From the NCBI GenBank assembly GCA_016869045.1, contig VGFC01000016.1, positions 1-38,464 on the forward strand: 38,464 nucleotides of DNA, given 5' to 3'. The notes beneath the pieces are model-generated. The model was not told the origin of the DNA. It saw only the letters and a program-made list of their open reading frames with translations, and did not search any database. Within the stretch, counting starts at the first letter, position 1; each line of letters starts with the position of its first letter. The position numbers and the translations under genes are program-made. Of the stretch, positions 16,964 through 24,980 are shown in pieces. This stretch comes from Armatimonadota bacterium (GTDB taxonomy: Bacteria > Armatimonadota > Zipacnadia > Zipacnadales > VGFC01).

Positions 16964-18373
16964 CTACTCCACGCCGTACAGCTCCGCCAGGTCCACCAGG
17001 ATCACGTTCTCGCCGTCGGCTTGGGCACGGAGGGCCTCGGTGAACCCGGCGCGCGAGAAGATCACGTGTCGCAGTTTGCGGCGCCATGCCGGCGGCAGGC
17101 TTTGCGTCTTGAGTCTCAACTCCTCCAGGACGCGAATCCCCACCGGTCTGATTGTCCACTTGCACTCCCCGCAGTAGTGACTGCCGTCCGCGTTCCGGCA
17201 CAGCAGGTCGATCTCGACGTCTTTCGCCCAGTGGCGTCCGACCTCGCTTTGCGCCGGAACCGGCAGCTTCTCCCGCCAGTGACGCCGGATGTACTCGCGG
17301 CAAACGTGCTCAAAGGCCGGCCCCACGAACGCGTCCAGCTGCGGAGCAATGGAGTCCCGCCAAACCTGCGCGGTCTCGCCCAGCTCCAGCAGGCTGCGGT
17401 TGGGCATGACAAAGCGGTACCAGAAGCGCAGGAAGTTGTCGCGGAGGAAGTACCGGCCCCGCGTGCGCCGGCCGGGGGCTCGGTCAGCCACTGGAACCAC
17501 TCGTTGCACCAGGCGCAACTGCTCAAGGCGCTCAAGATACCGACTGATCGCGCCGGGCCGTGGATCGACGCGCTGGGCGATCTCGTTGTGCTTCGTCAGG
17601 CCCGAGGCAATTGCCTGGAGAATGCTGTTGTAGATCCGCGGGTCGCGCAGTTCGCTCTGCAACAGGAAGCTCGGCTCGTTGTGGAGCAGGGCTTGAGGCA
17701 GGAGGATCTCCTGTTGCACATTGTCCCGGAGCGGACGCCGGTCACTGAACTGCTGCAGGTACATCGGGATGCCGCCCAGCAGGGCGTACGCCCGCAACCG
17801 GTCTGCCGGCGAGTACCCCCCGACGAACTCCGCCGCCTCACGGTAGGTCAGAGGGAGAAGCTCCTGCTGCCCTGTGCGGCGGCCGAACAGCGGCGATCGA
17901 TACGCCAGGACTCCCTCCTCCATGAAGCCGATGGAGGAGCCGCAGAGGATGAGGAACAGACTGCTGCTCTGTCCGTGATGGTCCCAGAAGCGCTGCAGAA
18001 GCGAGGGCAGGCCCCGGTTTGCCTCACAGAGCCAGGGGAACTCGTCCAGGACCACGACCAGGCGCTCCTGACCAGCGGACTCGGCGACCTGCTGCAGCGC
18101 GTCCTCCCAGCGCGTGAAATGCGCGCGCCTGAAGAGGGGATTCCCGGTCGCCCGGGCTGCTTGGGCCGCGAAGTGACTGAGGTTGTCGTGGTCCGGCTCT
18201 TGGGCGGCCTGGAAGTACAGGTGCCGCCGGTTCCGGCAGAACTGACGTACGAGTTCGGTCTTCCCGACTCGCCGACGACCGTACAGCACGAACAACTGCG
18301 CGCCCGGACGCGCGTAGAAGCCTCCCAGTGCTTGCAGCTCAGCCTTGCGCCCGACGAAACGCTCCGTTGCCAC
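16964..18373 (-). CDS. Archaeal-type ATPase with DUF234-like C-terminal domain
   Basis: A 469-residue protein from GTG 18373. The N-terminus FVGRKAELQAL leads into Walker A GRRRVGKT (32-39) and Walker B LVVVLDEFPWL (D110, E111), with LCGSSIGFMEE as the sensor-like strand. This is the ATPase_2 (PF01637) pattern. A winged-helix part (about 235-300) follows, including RPGAISRYLERLEQLRLV. The C-terminal DUF234-type domain has the residues of a PD-(D/E)XK fold: E387-I-D389 in KDVEIDLL and E403-C-K405 in CGECKWT. The family is common near mobile DNA and its role is unsettled; DNA processing or a toxin/defence role are possible. The ribosome site is weak. An AT-rich promoter with palindromes lies 54 bases upstream. 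Confidence 0.9.
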   Translation of the reverse strand: MATERFVGRKAELQALGGFYARPGAQLFVLYGRRRVGKTELVRQFCRNRRHLYFQAAQEPDHDNLSHFAAQAARATGNPLFRRAHFTRWEDALQQVAESAGQERLVVVLDEFPWLCEANRGLPSLLQRFWDHHGQSSSLFLILCGSSIGFMEEGVLAYRSPLFGRRTGQQELLPLTYREAAEFVGGYSPADRLRAYALLGGIPMYLQQFSDRRPLRDNVQQEILLPQALLHNEPSFLLQSELRDPRIYNSILQAIASGLTKHNEIAQRVDPRPGAISRYLERLEQLRLVQRVVPVADRAPGRRTRGRYFLRDNFLRFWYRFVMPNRSLLELGETAQVWRDSIAPQLDAFVGPAFEHVCREYIRRHWREKLPVPAQSEVGRHWAKDVEIDLLCRNADGSHYCGECKWTIRPVGIRVLEELRLKTQSLPPAWRRKLRHVIFSRAGFTEALRAQADGENVILVDLAELYGVE

Positions 18374-18426
18374 GACTCATCTCTCGCTGGCCTTGCGCGT
18401 GCGGTTTCGCGCCGGCAGATGGATTT

Positions 18427-18467
18427 ATGATCTAGATCATTATAATCTAGATCATAGAATAGTGCAA
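18427..18467 (-). promoter_or_regulatory. AT-rich promoter overlaid by two palindromic operator-like sites
   Basis: ATGATCTAGATCAT (18427-18440) is a perfect 14-base palindrome, and ATAATCTAGATCAT (18442-18455) is a second copy with one mismatch, 15 bases away. On the minus strand TTGCAC (18467-18462) and TATAAT (18444-18439) are 17 bases apart, so the sites cover the -10 box and the spacer. The ATPase gene begins 54 bases past the first palindrome. This looks like a repressor-controlled promoter. TATAAT also occurs on the plus strand at 18441-18446. Confidence 0.65.
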
Positions 18468-18579
18468 GGGGGATTACGGCCGGCGTTGGTACGTGGGGAG
18501 GCGCGCTGCGTTGCGTGGGCAGATCCTCGCGTGCCGGCACTCCCGGCGGACGGGACTCCCCGAATGGGCTCCTCCGGTG

Positions 18580-20748
18580 TTACGACTTGGGTTTGCTGTG
18601 GCGGGCGATCTCAACGCGCAGGCGAGTGGCCCATTTGCCGTATTCGCTGTTCGGGTCGGCCTCCTGGACCTTGGCCAGTTGCTCGTCCGCCTTCTTCACA
18701 TCGCCGGCGTACAGGCACATCTGCGCGAAGGCGACCAATCGCGCCGAATCGGTGGGGTGCGGCCGGTGGATTCTGTCGAACTCCTCGGCCCGGCGGCGGA
18801 TGATGTCGGCGATGTAGCCATGGGGCATGGGTCGGCAGACGACAAAGAAGAACCAGATGTACACCAGGCCCATGAAGCCCCAGAAGTAGGGCATTCCGCG
18901 GGACCTGACGGCTCGGGCGATCGTGCGGCGCTCCTCCCGCACGAGGCGGGTCTCGGTCTGGCTCAGGACGCTGACCTCGGCCGGGCTCAACTGACGCACG
19001 ACCGTCGGTCGGTTCGCCTCGGCCTCCGCCTGGGCGGCTTGGCCGGCCTCGACCTTGCGCACGTCGCTCACTTCCTGCGTGTCGCCCGTTTCCTTGTCGG
19101 TGAACTTGAGTTCGCGCGTGACCTCCACGGTGCCATCGCGGACGGCGACCTGCCCCTCCTTGTCTCCTACGGCCACCTGGAAGGAGGTGCCGCGCACACC
19201 GAGGGTCAGGATGGGTGTCTCCACCGAGAACTCCGAGTCGCGGGTCGCCAGGCGGCGGACGCGGGCGAAGAAGGCCCCGGCGCGGGCGTTGAGGCGCGTG
19301 AGGGTGGCGCCGCTGAGGCGTTTGGTCAGATCCGTGACCGCTAGCTCGCTGCCCCCTGTGAGCCGGACCTCGGACCCGTCGTGGAAGCGAAGAAGCGCTT
19401 CGCCCGTGGCGCCGGTGGTCACGAGATCGTTGGTGCGCAGAATGGTGCCTTCGGGCGCCGGCACGGCCTGCAGAGCGCCGGGATGTGTGACGAGGACTTC
19501 CCCAGAAACACGGGCGAGCACTGCGCAGCCATCGGGCACCTTGCGCAGGATCGAAGCGCAGACCAGGACGTAGATCACGCTGGACACGATCAGCAGACCA
19601 ACGACCCCCAGCGCCTTCACGACCCAGTGTGTGCGGCGCCAGACGCCGACGAAGATCGGGAGCCGGAGATCGCCGGGGAGGGCCAGGAGGTTGCCCATGC
19701 GGGCCTGCTTGAGCATATGCCAGGTCATGCTCCGCCAACGGTCGCCCAGGATACCGACGGCCAGGTACGGGATTTCGGCGATGGGGCCGGCGACACGCAG
19801 GCCCACCTGGCTGGAGAGCCAGTCCGTGGTGGCGACGACCGCCGCGCCGACGGTGACGGTCCGCAGGTTGCCGATGCCGCCGGCGACGGAGCCGCCGCCG
19901 ATCAGTGCCGCAGCCAGTGGAGTGAGCAGCCAGAGAAGCTGCCCACCCAGGCCGATCGCAGGGAGCCCCGAGCAGGCGATGAGCAGGCCGGCGGTTCCGG
20001 CCATGAAGCCGCTGGCGAGGAAGCTGGCCAGGATTCGGGAGGCTGTGGCCCGGCCCTCGGCCTCGGCGCGATGAGGGGCCGTGCCGACCGCCAGGAAGGT
20101 GGGGCGGTTGAACAGCACCTTCGCCAGCAGGAGCGCCGCAAGGAAGAGGGTCAGCACTACCGGTATATGCAGGACGTCGGTCTCGCCGAGGGAGTTGAGG
20201 AAGGGGTTGCTCACCGCAAGGTCACTGTGCGAGGTGAAGTGAGTGGAGACCTGGAGCGCGACCGCGCCGGTGGCGATGGTGATCATGGCGGAGGGCAGGC
20301 GCGTCCAGCCCGTCACGAAGCCGTTCAGCAGACCCACGAAACAGCCGACGGTCAGCGCGGCCAGTACCGCCCAACCCGGCCCGATCATCGAGGCCATCAC
20401 GGCGCAGCAGGCCGCCAGGGCCGCCAGGGGTCCTGCCGAGAAGTCATACTGCCCCTTGAGCAAGGGGAAGGTCACGCCCAGGGTCACCAGGCCTACCAGC
20501 CCGAAGGTCAGCAGGAGTTGGCGCCAGCCGAGACCGGAGGGCTGAAGCGCCAGCGCGCCGAGCAGCAGGAGCAGCAGGAGGAGGAAGGGCGCGATCTGGC
20601 CGATGGAGGTCGCCCTCAGCCAGAGCACGGGGTTGTAGCCGAGGGCCTTGCGGATGGTCGCCGGCACCAGCGGCTGGCCGCACTCGTCGCAGAGGCGGGC
20701 GCCGATGGGGTTGTCGTGTCGGCAGCGCGGACAAGGGATGGTGTTCAT
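18580..20748 (-). CDS. Zinc ribbon - RbsC-like permease - FecR - TPR-like fusion protein
   Basis: A 722-residue membrane protein. ATG 20748 is 8 bases after AGGAGA, which lies in the end of the upstream cyclase gene; the two genes are 4 bases apart. Domains in order: a zinc ribbon (C6, C9, C20, C23); an ABC sugar-permease-like BPD_transp_2 domain (about 50-340) with LKGQYDFSAGPLAAL, VGLLNGFVTGW and GGGSVAGGIGNLRTV, as in RbsC; a membrane segment (about 375-397); a FecR domain (about 405-545) with ARVSGEVLV, LVTTGATGEALLRF, and ETPILTLGVRGTSFQVAV; another membrane segment (620-638); and a helical TPR-like tail (about 655-715). No ABC ATPase or sugar-binding protein is nearby, so transport is doubtful; the permease fold may be a sensor. 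Partnership with the adjacent CHASE2 cyclase is inferred. Confidence 0.85.
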   Translation of the reverse strand: MNTIPCPRCRHDNPIGARLCDECGQPLVPATIRKALGYNPVLWLRATSIGQIAPFLLLLLLLLGALALQPSGLGWRQLLLTFGLVGLVTLGVTFPLLKGQYDFSAGPLAALAACCAVMASMIGPGWAVLAALTVGCFVGLLNGFVTGWTRLPSAMITIATGAVALQVSTHFTSHSDLAVSNPFLNSLGETDVLHIPVVLTLFLAALLLAKVLFNRPTFLAVGTAPHRAEAEGRATASRILASFLASGFMAGTAGLLIACSGLPAIGLGGQLLWLLTPLAAALIGGGSVAGGIGNLRTVTVGAAVVATTDWLSSQVGLRVAGPIAEIPYLAVGILGDRWRSMTWHMLKQARMGNLLALPGDLRLPIFVGVWRRTHWVVKALGVVGLLIVSSVIYVLVCASILRKVPDGCAVLARVSGEVLVTHPGALQAVPAPEGTILRTNDLVTTGATGEALLRFHDGSEVRLTGGSELAVTDLTKRLSGATLTRLNARAGAFFARVRRLATRDSEFSVETPILTLGVRGTSFQVAVGDKEGQVAVRDGTVEVTRELKFTDKETGDTQEVSDVRKVEAGQAAQAEAEANRPTVVRQLSPAEVSVLSQTETRLVREERRTIARAVRSRGMPYFWGFMGLVYIWFFFVVCRPMPHGYIADIIRRRAEEFDRIHRPHPTDSARLVAFAQMCLYAGDVKKADEQLAKVQEADPNSEYGKWATRLRVEIARHSKPKS

Positions 20749-20752
20749 GCTC

Positions 20753-22729
20753 TCACTCTCCTGGAGCGGGCGCCGGAGGGGTGCTTGCGGCCGACCTCTT
20801 GCGGTCCGTCAGCTCGAAGACCTCGACCGGCTCCGGATGGCCGCGTACGTTCTGCTCGCCCAGCGGGCGGGACTCGATCTCCTCGGCGACGGCCTCGGCC
20901 ACCGAGCGTGTCACAAGGATGGTGGTGCCGAGTTCCTTGTTGAGGCCCTGCAGGCGGGAGGCCAGGTTGATGACCGATCCGAGCGCCGTGTATTGAGTGC
21001 GGATCTGGGAGCCGAGGTTCCCGACGACCGCTTCGCCCGAGCTAATCCCGATCCCGATGCGCAGCGGCGTGTCCAGGACCTTCTCCTCCTGCCAGCAGCG
21101 GTTCAGCGCGTCCAGCTCGTGGACCATGTTCACGGCCAGGTGGGCGGCGCGAACCATGTGATCCGGCTGGTCATCGAGAGCATTGAAGGTGATGAAGATC
21201 TCGTCGCCGACCAGATTGTCCACCGTGCCATCCAGGTCAAAGGCGAGTTCTGTCATGCGCCCGAAGTAGGTGTTGAGCACGGAGACGACGGCCCGGGGGT
21301 CGGCAGTGCCCATCCACGCTGTGAAGCCGCGGACATCGGCGAATAGCGCCGTGACGGTGCGCAAGACCCCCGCCGACCGGGCCTGAAGCTCCCCCGCCTC
21401 CAGACGCGCGACGAGCTGCGGGGGCGCATAGCGGCCGAACTCCGTACGCAGGCGGCGCCGCGTGCCCTCCTCCGTCGCCAACCGAATCGCCGCCGTCGGC
21501 AGGTAGGCGGCCAGCAGGGCCAGCCCCGGCCCGAGCATCGGCCACACCGTTCGGCTCTCGCTGAAGGCACGCATCGCCAGGGCGTTGTACACCACCAATG
21601 CGAGCAGCAGCGCCGCGAAGCCGACCACTGGGCGCGCCAGCCGCGCCATCAGCGCACCGAGAATCCCCAGCAGGATCGCCAGCCCGAAGACCGTGGCTCG
21701 GTTCACCTCGGTCAGGAAGCTGTTGTGCAGCATGTTCTCCAGAACCTGCGCGTGAATCTCCACGCCGAACATGCCGCCGGGGTACGGGACCACGAAGAAG
21801 TCCTGCAGGCCGGGAGCGGTCAGGCCGACTAGCACGATCTTGTCGGTGAACGTGCCCGGCGAGAAGCGCCCGTCAAGGACATCCCGGAACGAGTAGCGGG
21901 GAACCGTGCCGGTCGGGCCCAGGAAGTTGACGAGCGCGTTGCCCCAGTCGTCAAGCGGCGTCACTTGGCCCGGCGTCAGGACCGCCTGGCTCGCCAGGTC
22001 GAAGCGCATCGCCCCGGGGTCCCACTTCTGGGCGCGCGCAGCAGTGGCCAGCTCGAAGGTCGGGTAGAAGTGGCCGCTGGCCGCGCCTTGAATGAGGAAG
22101 CACGCCCGCCGCAGCGTACCGTCGGGGTCGGGCCGGCCAGCGATGACGCCGGTTCCGGCCGCCGCCTGCGCGAGGGGAGCGATGGGCTGCATTACCCCCG
22201 CCACGCGCGGGGCAAGCCCCTGATGGACGACGATCTGCGGCCTGATCTGGCCCTGCCGGACGAGGAGTTTCGTGGCGGCGCCAATCGGCTGGTCGGAGGG
22301 ATACGCCGCGTGGATGACGCAGCCAGCCTCGCGAGTGGCTGCCGCCAGCGCCACGTCGTCGTCGGGCCTGCCCCGCGAGGGCTCGGAGAAGATCACGTCA
22401 TAGGCGATGGCGCGCGGACGCTCCGACCTGAGGCGCCGAAGGAGCCGCGCGTGCCAGATCCGGTCCCACTCCCATCGGCCGAGTCGGGGGTCGCGGATGC
22501 TTGCCTCGTCGATGGCTATGATGACCACATCGCTCGGCGGGGGAGGCGTGGTGCGGAACCGGTAGCGGGCGTCGAGGGTGCGGAGTTCGAGCGCGTGTAG
22601 CGGCCAGCCGGGGAGGAACAGCGCGGTGCTCACGACGCCCAGAGCGATGCCCAGCGCGCTGCAGCGGAGAATGGGGCCAACAACCGTGTTTCTCGGCCTC
22701 CGCGAGGTGTCCTCGGACACGGGTACCAC
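20753..22729 (-). CDS. CHASE2-domain class III adenylate/guanylate cyclase
   Basis: A 658-residue membrane protein starting at GTG 22729 (no strong ribosome site visible). A membrane segment (about 22-42) precedes a CHASE2 sensor (about 45-325, with ELRTLDARYRFR and VLVGLTAPGLQDF); three membrane segments (about 345-412) connect to a class III cyclase domain (about 455-645). Metal aspartates are D465 (FADVRGFT) and D509 (NLVGDE); transition-state N588 and R592 are intact (INLASRL). The purine-selecting pair is unusual: the expected Lys is N505 and the expected Asp is S585. The enzyme is probably active, but ATP versus GTP preference cannot be read from the usual rule. It is the first gene of a two-gene operon with the permease-FecR fusion. 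Confidence 0.92.
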   Translation of the reverse strand: MVPVSEDTSRRPRNTVVGPILRCSALGIALGVVSTALFLPGWPLHALELRTLDARYRFRTTPPPPSDVVIIAIDEASIRDPRLGRWEWDRIWHARLLRRLRSERPRAIAYDVIFSEPSRGRPDDDVALAAATREAGCVIHAAYPSDQPIGAATKLLVRQGQIRPQIVVHQGLAPRVAGVMQPIAPLAQAAAGTGVIAGRPDPDGTLRRACFLIQGAASGHFYPTFELATAARAQKWDPGAMRFDLASQAVLTPGQVTPLDDWGNALVNFLGPTGTVPRYSFRDVLDGRFSPGTFTDKIVLVGLTAPGLQDFFVVPYPGGMFGVEIHAQVLENMLHNSFLTEVNRATVFGLAILLGILGALMARLARPVVGFAALLLALVVYNALAMRAFSESRTVWPMLGPGLALLAAYLPTAAIRLATEEGTRRRLRTEFGRYAPPQLVARLEAGELQARSAGVLRTVTALFADVRGFTAWMGTADPRAVVSVLNTYFGRMTELAFDLDGTVDNLVGDEIFITFNALDDQPDHMVRAAHLAVNMVHELDALNRCWQEEKVLDTPLRIGIGISSGEAVVGNLGSQIRTQYTALGSVINLASRLQGLNKELGTTILVTRSVAEAVAEEIESRPLGEQNVRGHPEPVEVFELTDRKRSAASTPPAPAPGE

Positions 22730-22751
22730 CGCCCTGGAGAGCCCCAGAAAG

Positions 22752-22772
22752 CCGCCTCGCTGACCGAGGCGG
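22752..22772. promoter_or_regulatory. Hairpin or operator upstream of the cyclase gene
   Basis: CCGCCTCG (22752-22759) and CGAGGCGG (22765-22772) are exact reverse complements with a 5-base loop. It lies 22 bases before the cyclase start on the minus strand, so it could be in the leader transcript or be an operator. No T tract follows. Confidence 0.4.
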
Positions 22773-23069
22773 TCAGGCCAACGTCCCGAGCACGTCGGTG
22801 CAAGTTCCCGTTCGCCAAGCCGGCGCTGTGCTCCTTCTATCTTGGACCCTCGCGCCGCATTCTACCTCGATCTGAGCCCCTGCTACGTGGCGTTAGCGCA
22901 CCCCCACGCGAGGGACCGGGAGCGCCAGGTCGGTGGCGAAGAGGCCCTGGCGAGGACCTGACCTCGCATCGCCAGCAGACGCCCGCGACATCCACGAACG
23001 ACCCCCTGGATGCGCCGACGAACCCGGCAGATTCAGAACTCCTCCGCGCTGAGAGAGGGTGTCTTTAGG

Positions 23070-23083
23070 GGCGCAACAGCGCC
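23070..23083. repeat. Hairpin sequence, left copy of an inverted pair
   Basis: GGCGCAACAGCGCC is a 5-base stem with a 4-base loop. Its first 13 bases occur in exact reverse complement at 27507-27519, just after the last gene of the integrative element. Confidence 0.4.
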
Positions 23084-23105
23084 GCCGTACTCCCGAAGGG
23101 GCCGT

Positions 23106-23183
23106 CATGGCGTTGTCGTATGCTGTTGTCGTTTGCCGTGGTCTCTTGCTGTGGTCGTGTGCTGTGGTCGCATGTCGTGGTCG
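23106..23183. repeat. Six tandem 13-base repeats
   Basis: Six consecutive 13-base units start at 23106, 23119, 23132, 23145, 23158 and 23171, with plus-strand consensus YRTGCTGTGGTCG. Units three to six differ from the consensus at only a few positions, while the first two have TTGTCG endings. The array is in non-coding DNA about 250 bases left of the element's promoter. It resembles a short minisatellite or an iteron array. Confidence 0.75.
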
Positions 23184-23435
23184 TGCGCCCGCGCTGGAGG
23201 TCGAACGCGCGTTCCTCATCCAGGGCTGCAGGCGTGCGGATGGCCCTGTCCAAGTTCTCAAGCGCCCTCCATTATCCATTATGAGAATAGTCATTCCAGG
23301 AACCATCCGGGCTGCCGGTCGAGGGCGTTCTCAGGCAGAGCTTCCGGTCGGGCGCATGGCCGAGAATGCCTGTAATGCTAGGGGATGCGCGCGCTCGGGC
23401 ACCGAGAGAAAGGGGCGCTCGGCAGAGAATACCTG

Positions 23436-23464
23436 TTGACATCTACTCGCGGATGTGATATGCT
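23436..23464 (+). promoter_or_regulatory. Sigma-70-like promoter of the ParB-like gene
   Basis: TTGACA (23436-23441) and TATGCT (23459-23464) are exactly 17 bases apart. It is 90 bases upstream of the first gene of the plus-strand cluster and is the only near-consensus promoter there. Confidence 0.7.
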
Positions 23465-23553
23465 GTTGTTGCCTTCATACGCGCGAGCCGGGAGTGAGAG
23501 GGTGACTCCCTCCTCCCTCTCCCCGAAGTCCAGCCGGACGAGGAGGCCCTGCG

Positions 23554-24756
23554 ATGGACGGTCAGCCGATGCCGGAGGCGCCGGAGGTCTGTTGCCTTCG
23601 CCTTGCCGATGTCGAGCCCGACCCCGACCAGCACAGGAAGCACTTCCCCGAGGAGTACCTTGCCGGGCTGGCGGAGTCGATCCGGGAGAATGGGCAGCTC
23701 GACCCCGTCAAGGTGATCCGCCAGGGCGACGGATACCAGCTCGTGGACGGGGAGTGCAGATACCGGGCGTGCCTGCGGGCAGGGCTGGAGACCATCCGGG
23801 CGGTCGTGCTCGACCTGGACGAAGGGCAACGGTTGGCCATCCAGGCGACGGCCAACCTCGCTCGCCAGGACGTGAGGCCCTGCGAGGAGGCGACGGCCTA
23901 TGCGAAGATCGTCGAGCACCTGCGGGCGGAGAAGCCCTGGCTGAGCGAGGAAGACGCACGGAAGCGGTGTGCGAAGGTGACGGGGCGGCCGTTGCAGCGG
24001 ATCGCGTTCAAGCTGAAGCTCCTCGCCCTGCCGGTAGAGGTCCAGGAACTGGTAGACAAGGGGGCGCTCGGGGAAGGGCAGGCGCTGGCCCTGGGGCGGC
24101 TGGCGGAGGGCGAGGCGGGACGGGCGGAGTGTGTTCGGCTCGCCCGGAAGGCAGTGGCTCAGGCGCTGTCGGTGGCGGATGTGAAGGCGAGGGTGGCGGC
24201 ATACGTGGGTGAGCAGGCGCAGTGCTCGCTGTTCGGGGCGGACGAGGGGAAGGCGTCGGTGGAGGCCAGGAAGACGAGGGACACCCTTGGCCGCGTCGTG
24301 GGCCACCTCGAACGCGTCGCCGACCTGACCTTCGACGAGAAGCAGCAGGCGCTCGCCCTCGGGGAACTGCGGGCGGATGAGTTGGCCGCGGCGCGTGCGA
24401 AGCTCGCCGGCGCGGCGAAGCACCTGGGGGCGCTGCTGGCGGAGGTCGATGCGGCGCGAGGGGAGGATGGGCCGGCCAGTGTCGCCGGCGGCTCAGCCGG
24501 CCCTGTGGCGCTCGCACCGGACCCTCTCGACGAGCTGCGAACGGAGGCAAGGGGCGCGTGGCTCTGGGTGCTCGGGGCGCCCGCGCCGAACGGTCACCCT
24601 CTCACTCGCGACCTCTACCTGGCGGGCGCAGTGTGGTCGTCGAGGCGCGGGGCGTGGTATGCGCCGGACGAAGTGCGGGCACAAAGGGTGGCGGCAGTGA
24701 TCGAGGACTATCGGCAGGCAGTCCTGCCGGAGATTCAGCGGGAGGCGTCGGCATGA
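23554..24756 (+). CDS. ParB/Srx-fold (KorB-like) DNA-binding protein
   Basis: A 400-residue protein with ATG 23554 after GAGGAGG. Residues of about 12-105 are a ParB N-terminal domain: LAESIRENGQLDPVKV, YQLVDGECRYRAC (66-73, the GExRxRA CTP-binding box) and ANLARQDVRPCEEA (100-113, related to the ENxxRxD/PxEEA box). A helical DNA-binding part (about 125-185) with ARKRCAKVTGRPLQRIAFKLK follows, as in KorB. About 340-395 is a small C-terminal domain with WLWVLGAPAP and WSSRRGAWYAPDE. Such proteins act in plasmid partition or as regulators using CTP. No ParA is present, so regulation or a lone role in element maintenance is more likely. It overlaps the next gene by 4 bases. Confidence 0.88.
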   Translation: MDGQPMPEAPEVCCLRLADVEPDPDQHRKHFPEEYLAGLAESIRENGQLDPVKVIRQGDGYQLVDGECRYRACLRAGLETIRAVVLDLDEGQRLAIQATANLARQDVRPCEEATAYAKIVEHLRAEKPWLSEEDARKRCAKVTGRPLQRIAFKLKLLALPVEVQELVDKGALGEGQALALGRLAEGEAGRAECVRLARKAVAQALSVADVKARVAAYVGEQAQCSLFGADEGKASVEARKTRDTLGRVVGHLERVADLTFDEKQQALALGELRADELAAARAKLAGAAKHLGALLAEVDAARGEDGPASVAGGSAGPVALAPDPLDELRTEARGAWLWVLGAPAPNGHPLTRDLYLAGAVWSSRRGAWYAPDEVRAQRVAAVIEDYRQAVLPEIQREASA

Positions 24757-24965
24757 AGAAGGCTACGGTCGGCAACCTGTTCGGTGGGCATGATGAGGTG
24801 AGCGTTCGGAAGGACGGGACCTGTCGCGTTCGGTCGTCGCACGCGGAAGGTCCGAAGCAGCTCAACCTGCTGACCGGACAGCCGGAGTTCGCGCACACGA
24901 AGCGCAATCCGTGGACTGACGAGCGCGAGGCCGAGGATACCCGCAGGGGCCTCGTCGCCAAGTGA
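24753..24965 (+). CDS. Small hypothetical protein
   Basis: A 70-residue protein. Its ATG 24753 overlaps the ParB-like stop (ATGA), with GGAGG 8 bases upstream, so translation is coupled. It is polar (KKATVGNLFGGHDEVSV, PKQLNLLTGQPEFAHTKRN) with no membrane segment, and no family that I recognise. It ends 15 bases before the DUF3560 gene. Confidence 0.7.
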   Translation: MKKATVGNLFGGHDEVSVRKDGTCRVRSSHAEGPKQLNLLTGQPEFAHTKRNPWTDEREAEDTRRGLVAK

Positions 24966-24980
24966 AAGGGGGAGAGTGAA

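Larger units (their letters stand above)
22773..23435. other. Gene-free stretch left of the integrative element
   Basis: About 660 bases with no supportable protein gene. Contents: a hairpin at 23070-23083, six tandem 13-base repeats at 23106-23183, and an AT-richer patch near 23268-23300 with a repeated CCATTAT. Two similar blocks, GAGAATGCCTGT (about 23362) and GAGAATACCTGT (about 23425), lie just before the element's promoter. Confidence 0.5.

Noticed and set aside
19381-20943. Long plus-strand open frame opposite the permease-FecR gene
   Set aside because: It is a GC-rich antisense shadow (very rich in Gln, Gly, Arg) of a well-supported gene.
23106-23183. CRISPR array
   Set aside because: The repeats are 13 bases and directly adjacent without spacers, and no cas gene is near.
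23010-23375. Plus-strand open frame across the 13-base tandem repeats
   Set aside because: The translation is a Cys/Arg/Ser-rich artefact of the repeats; there is no ribosome site.
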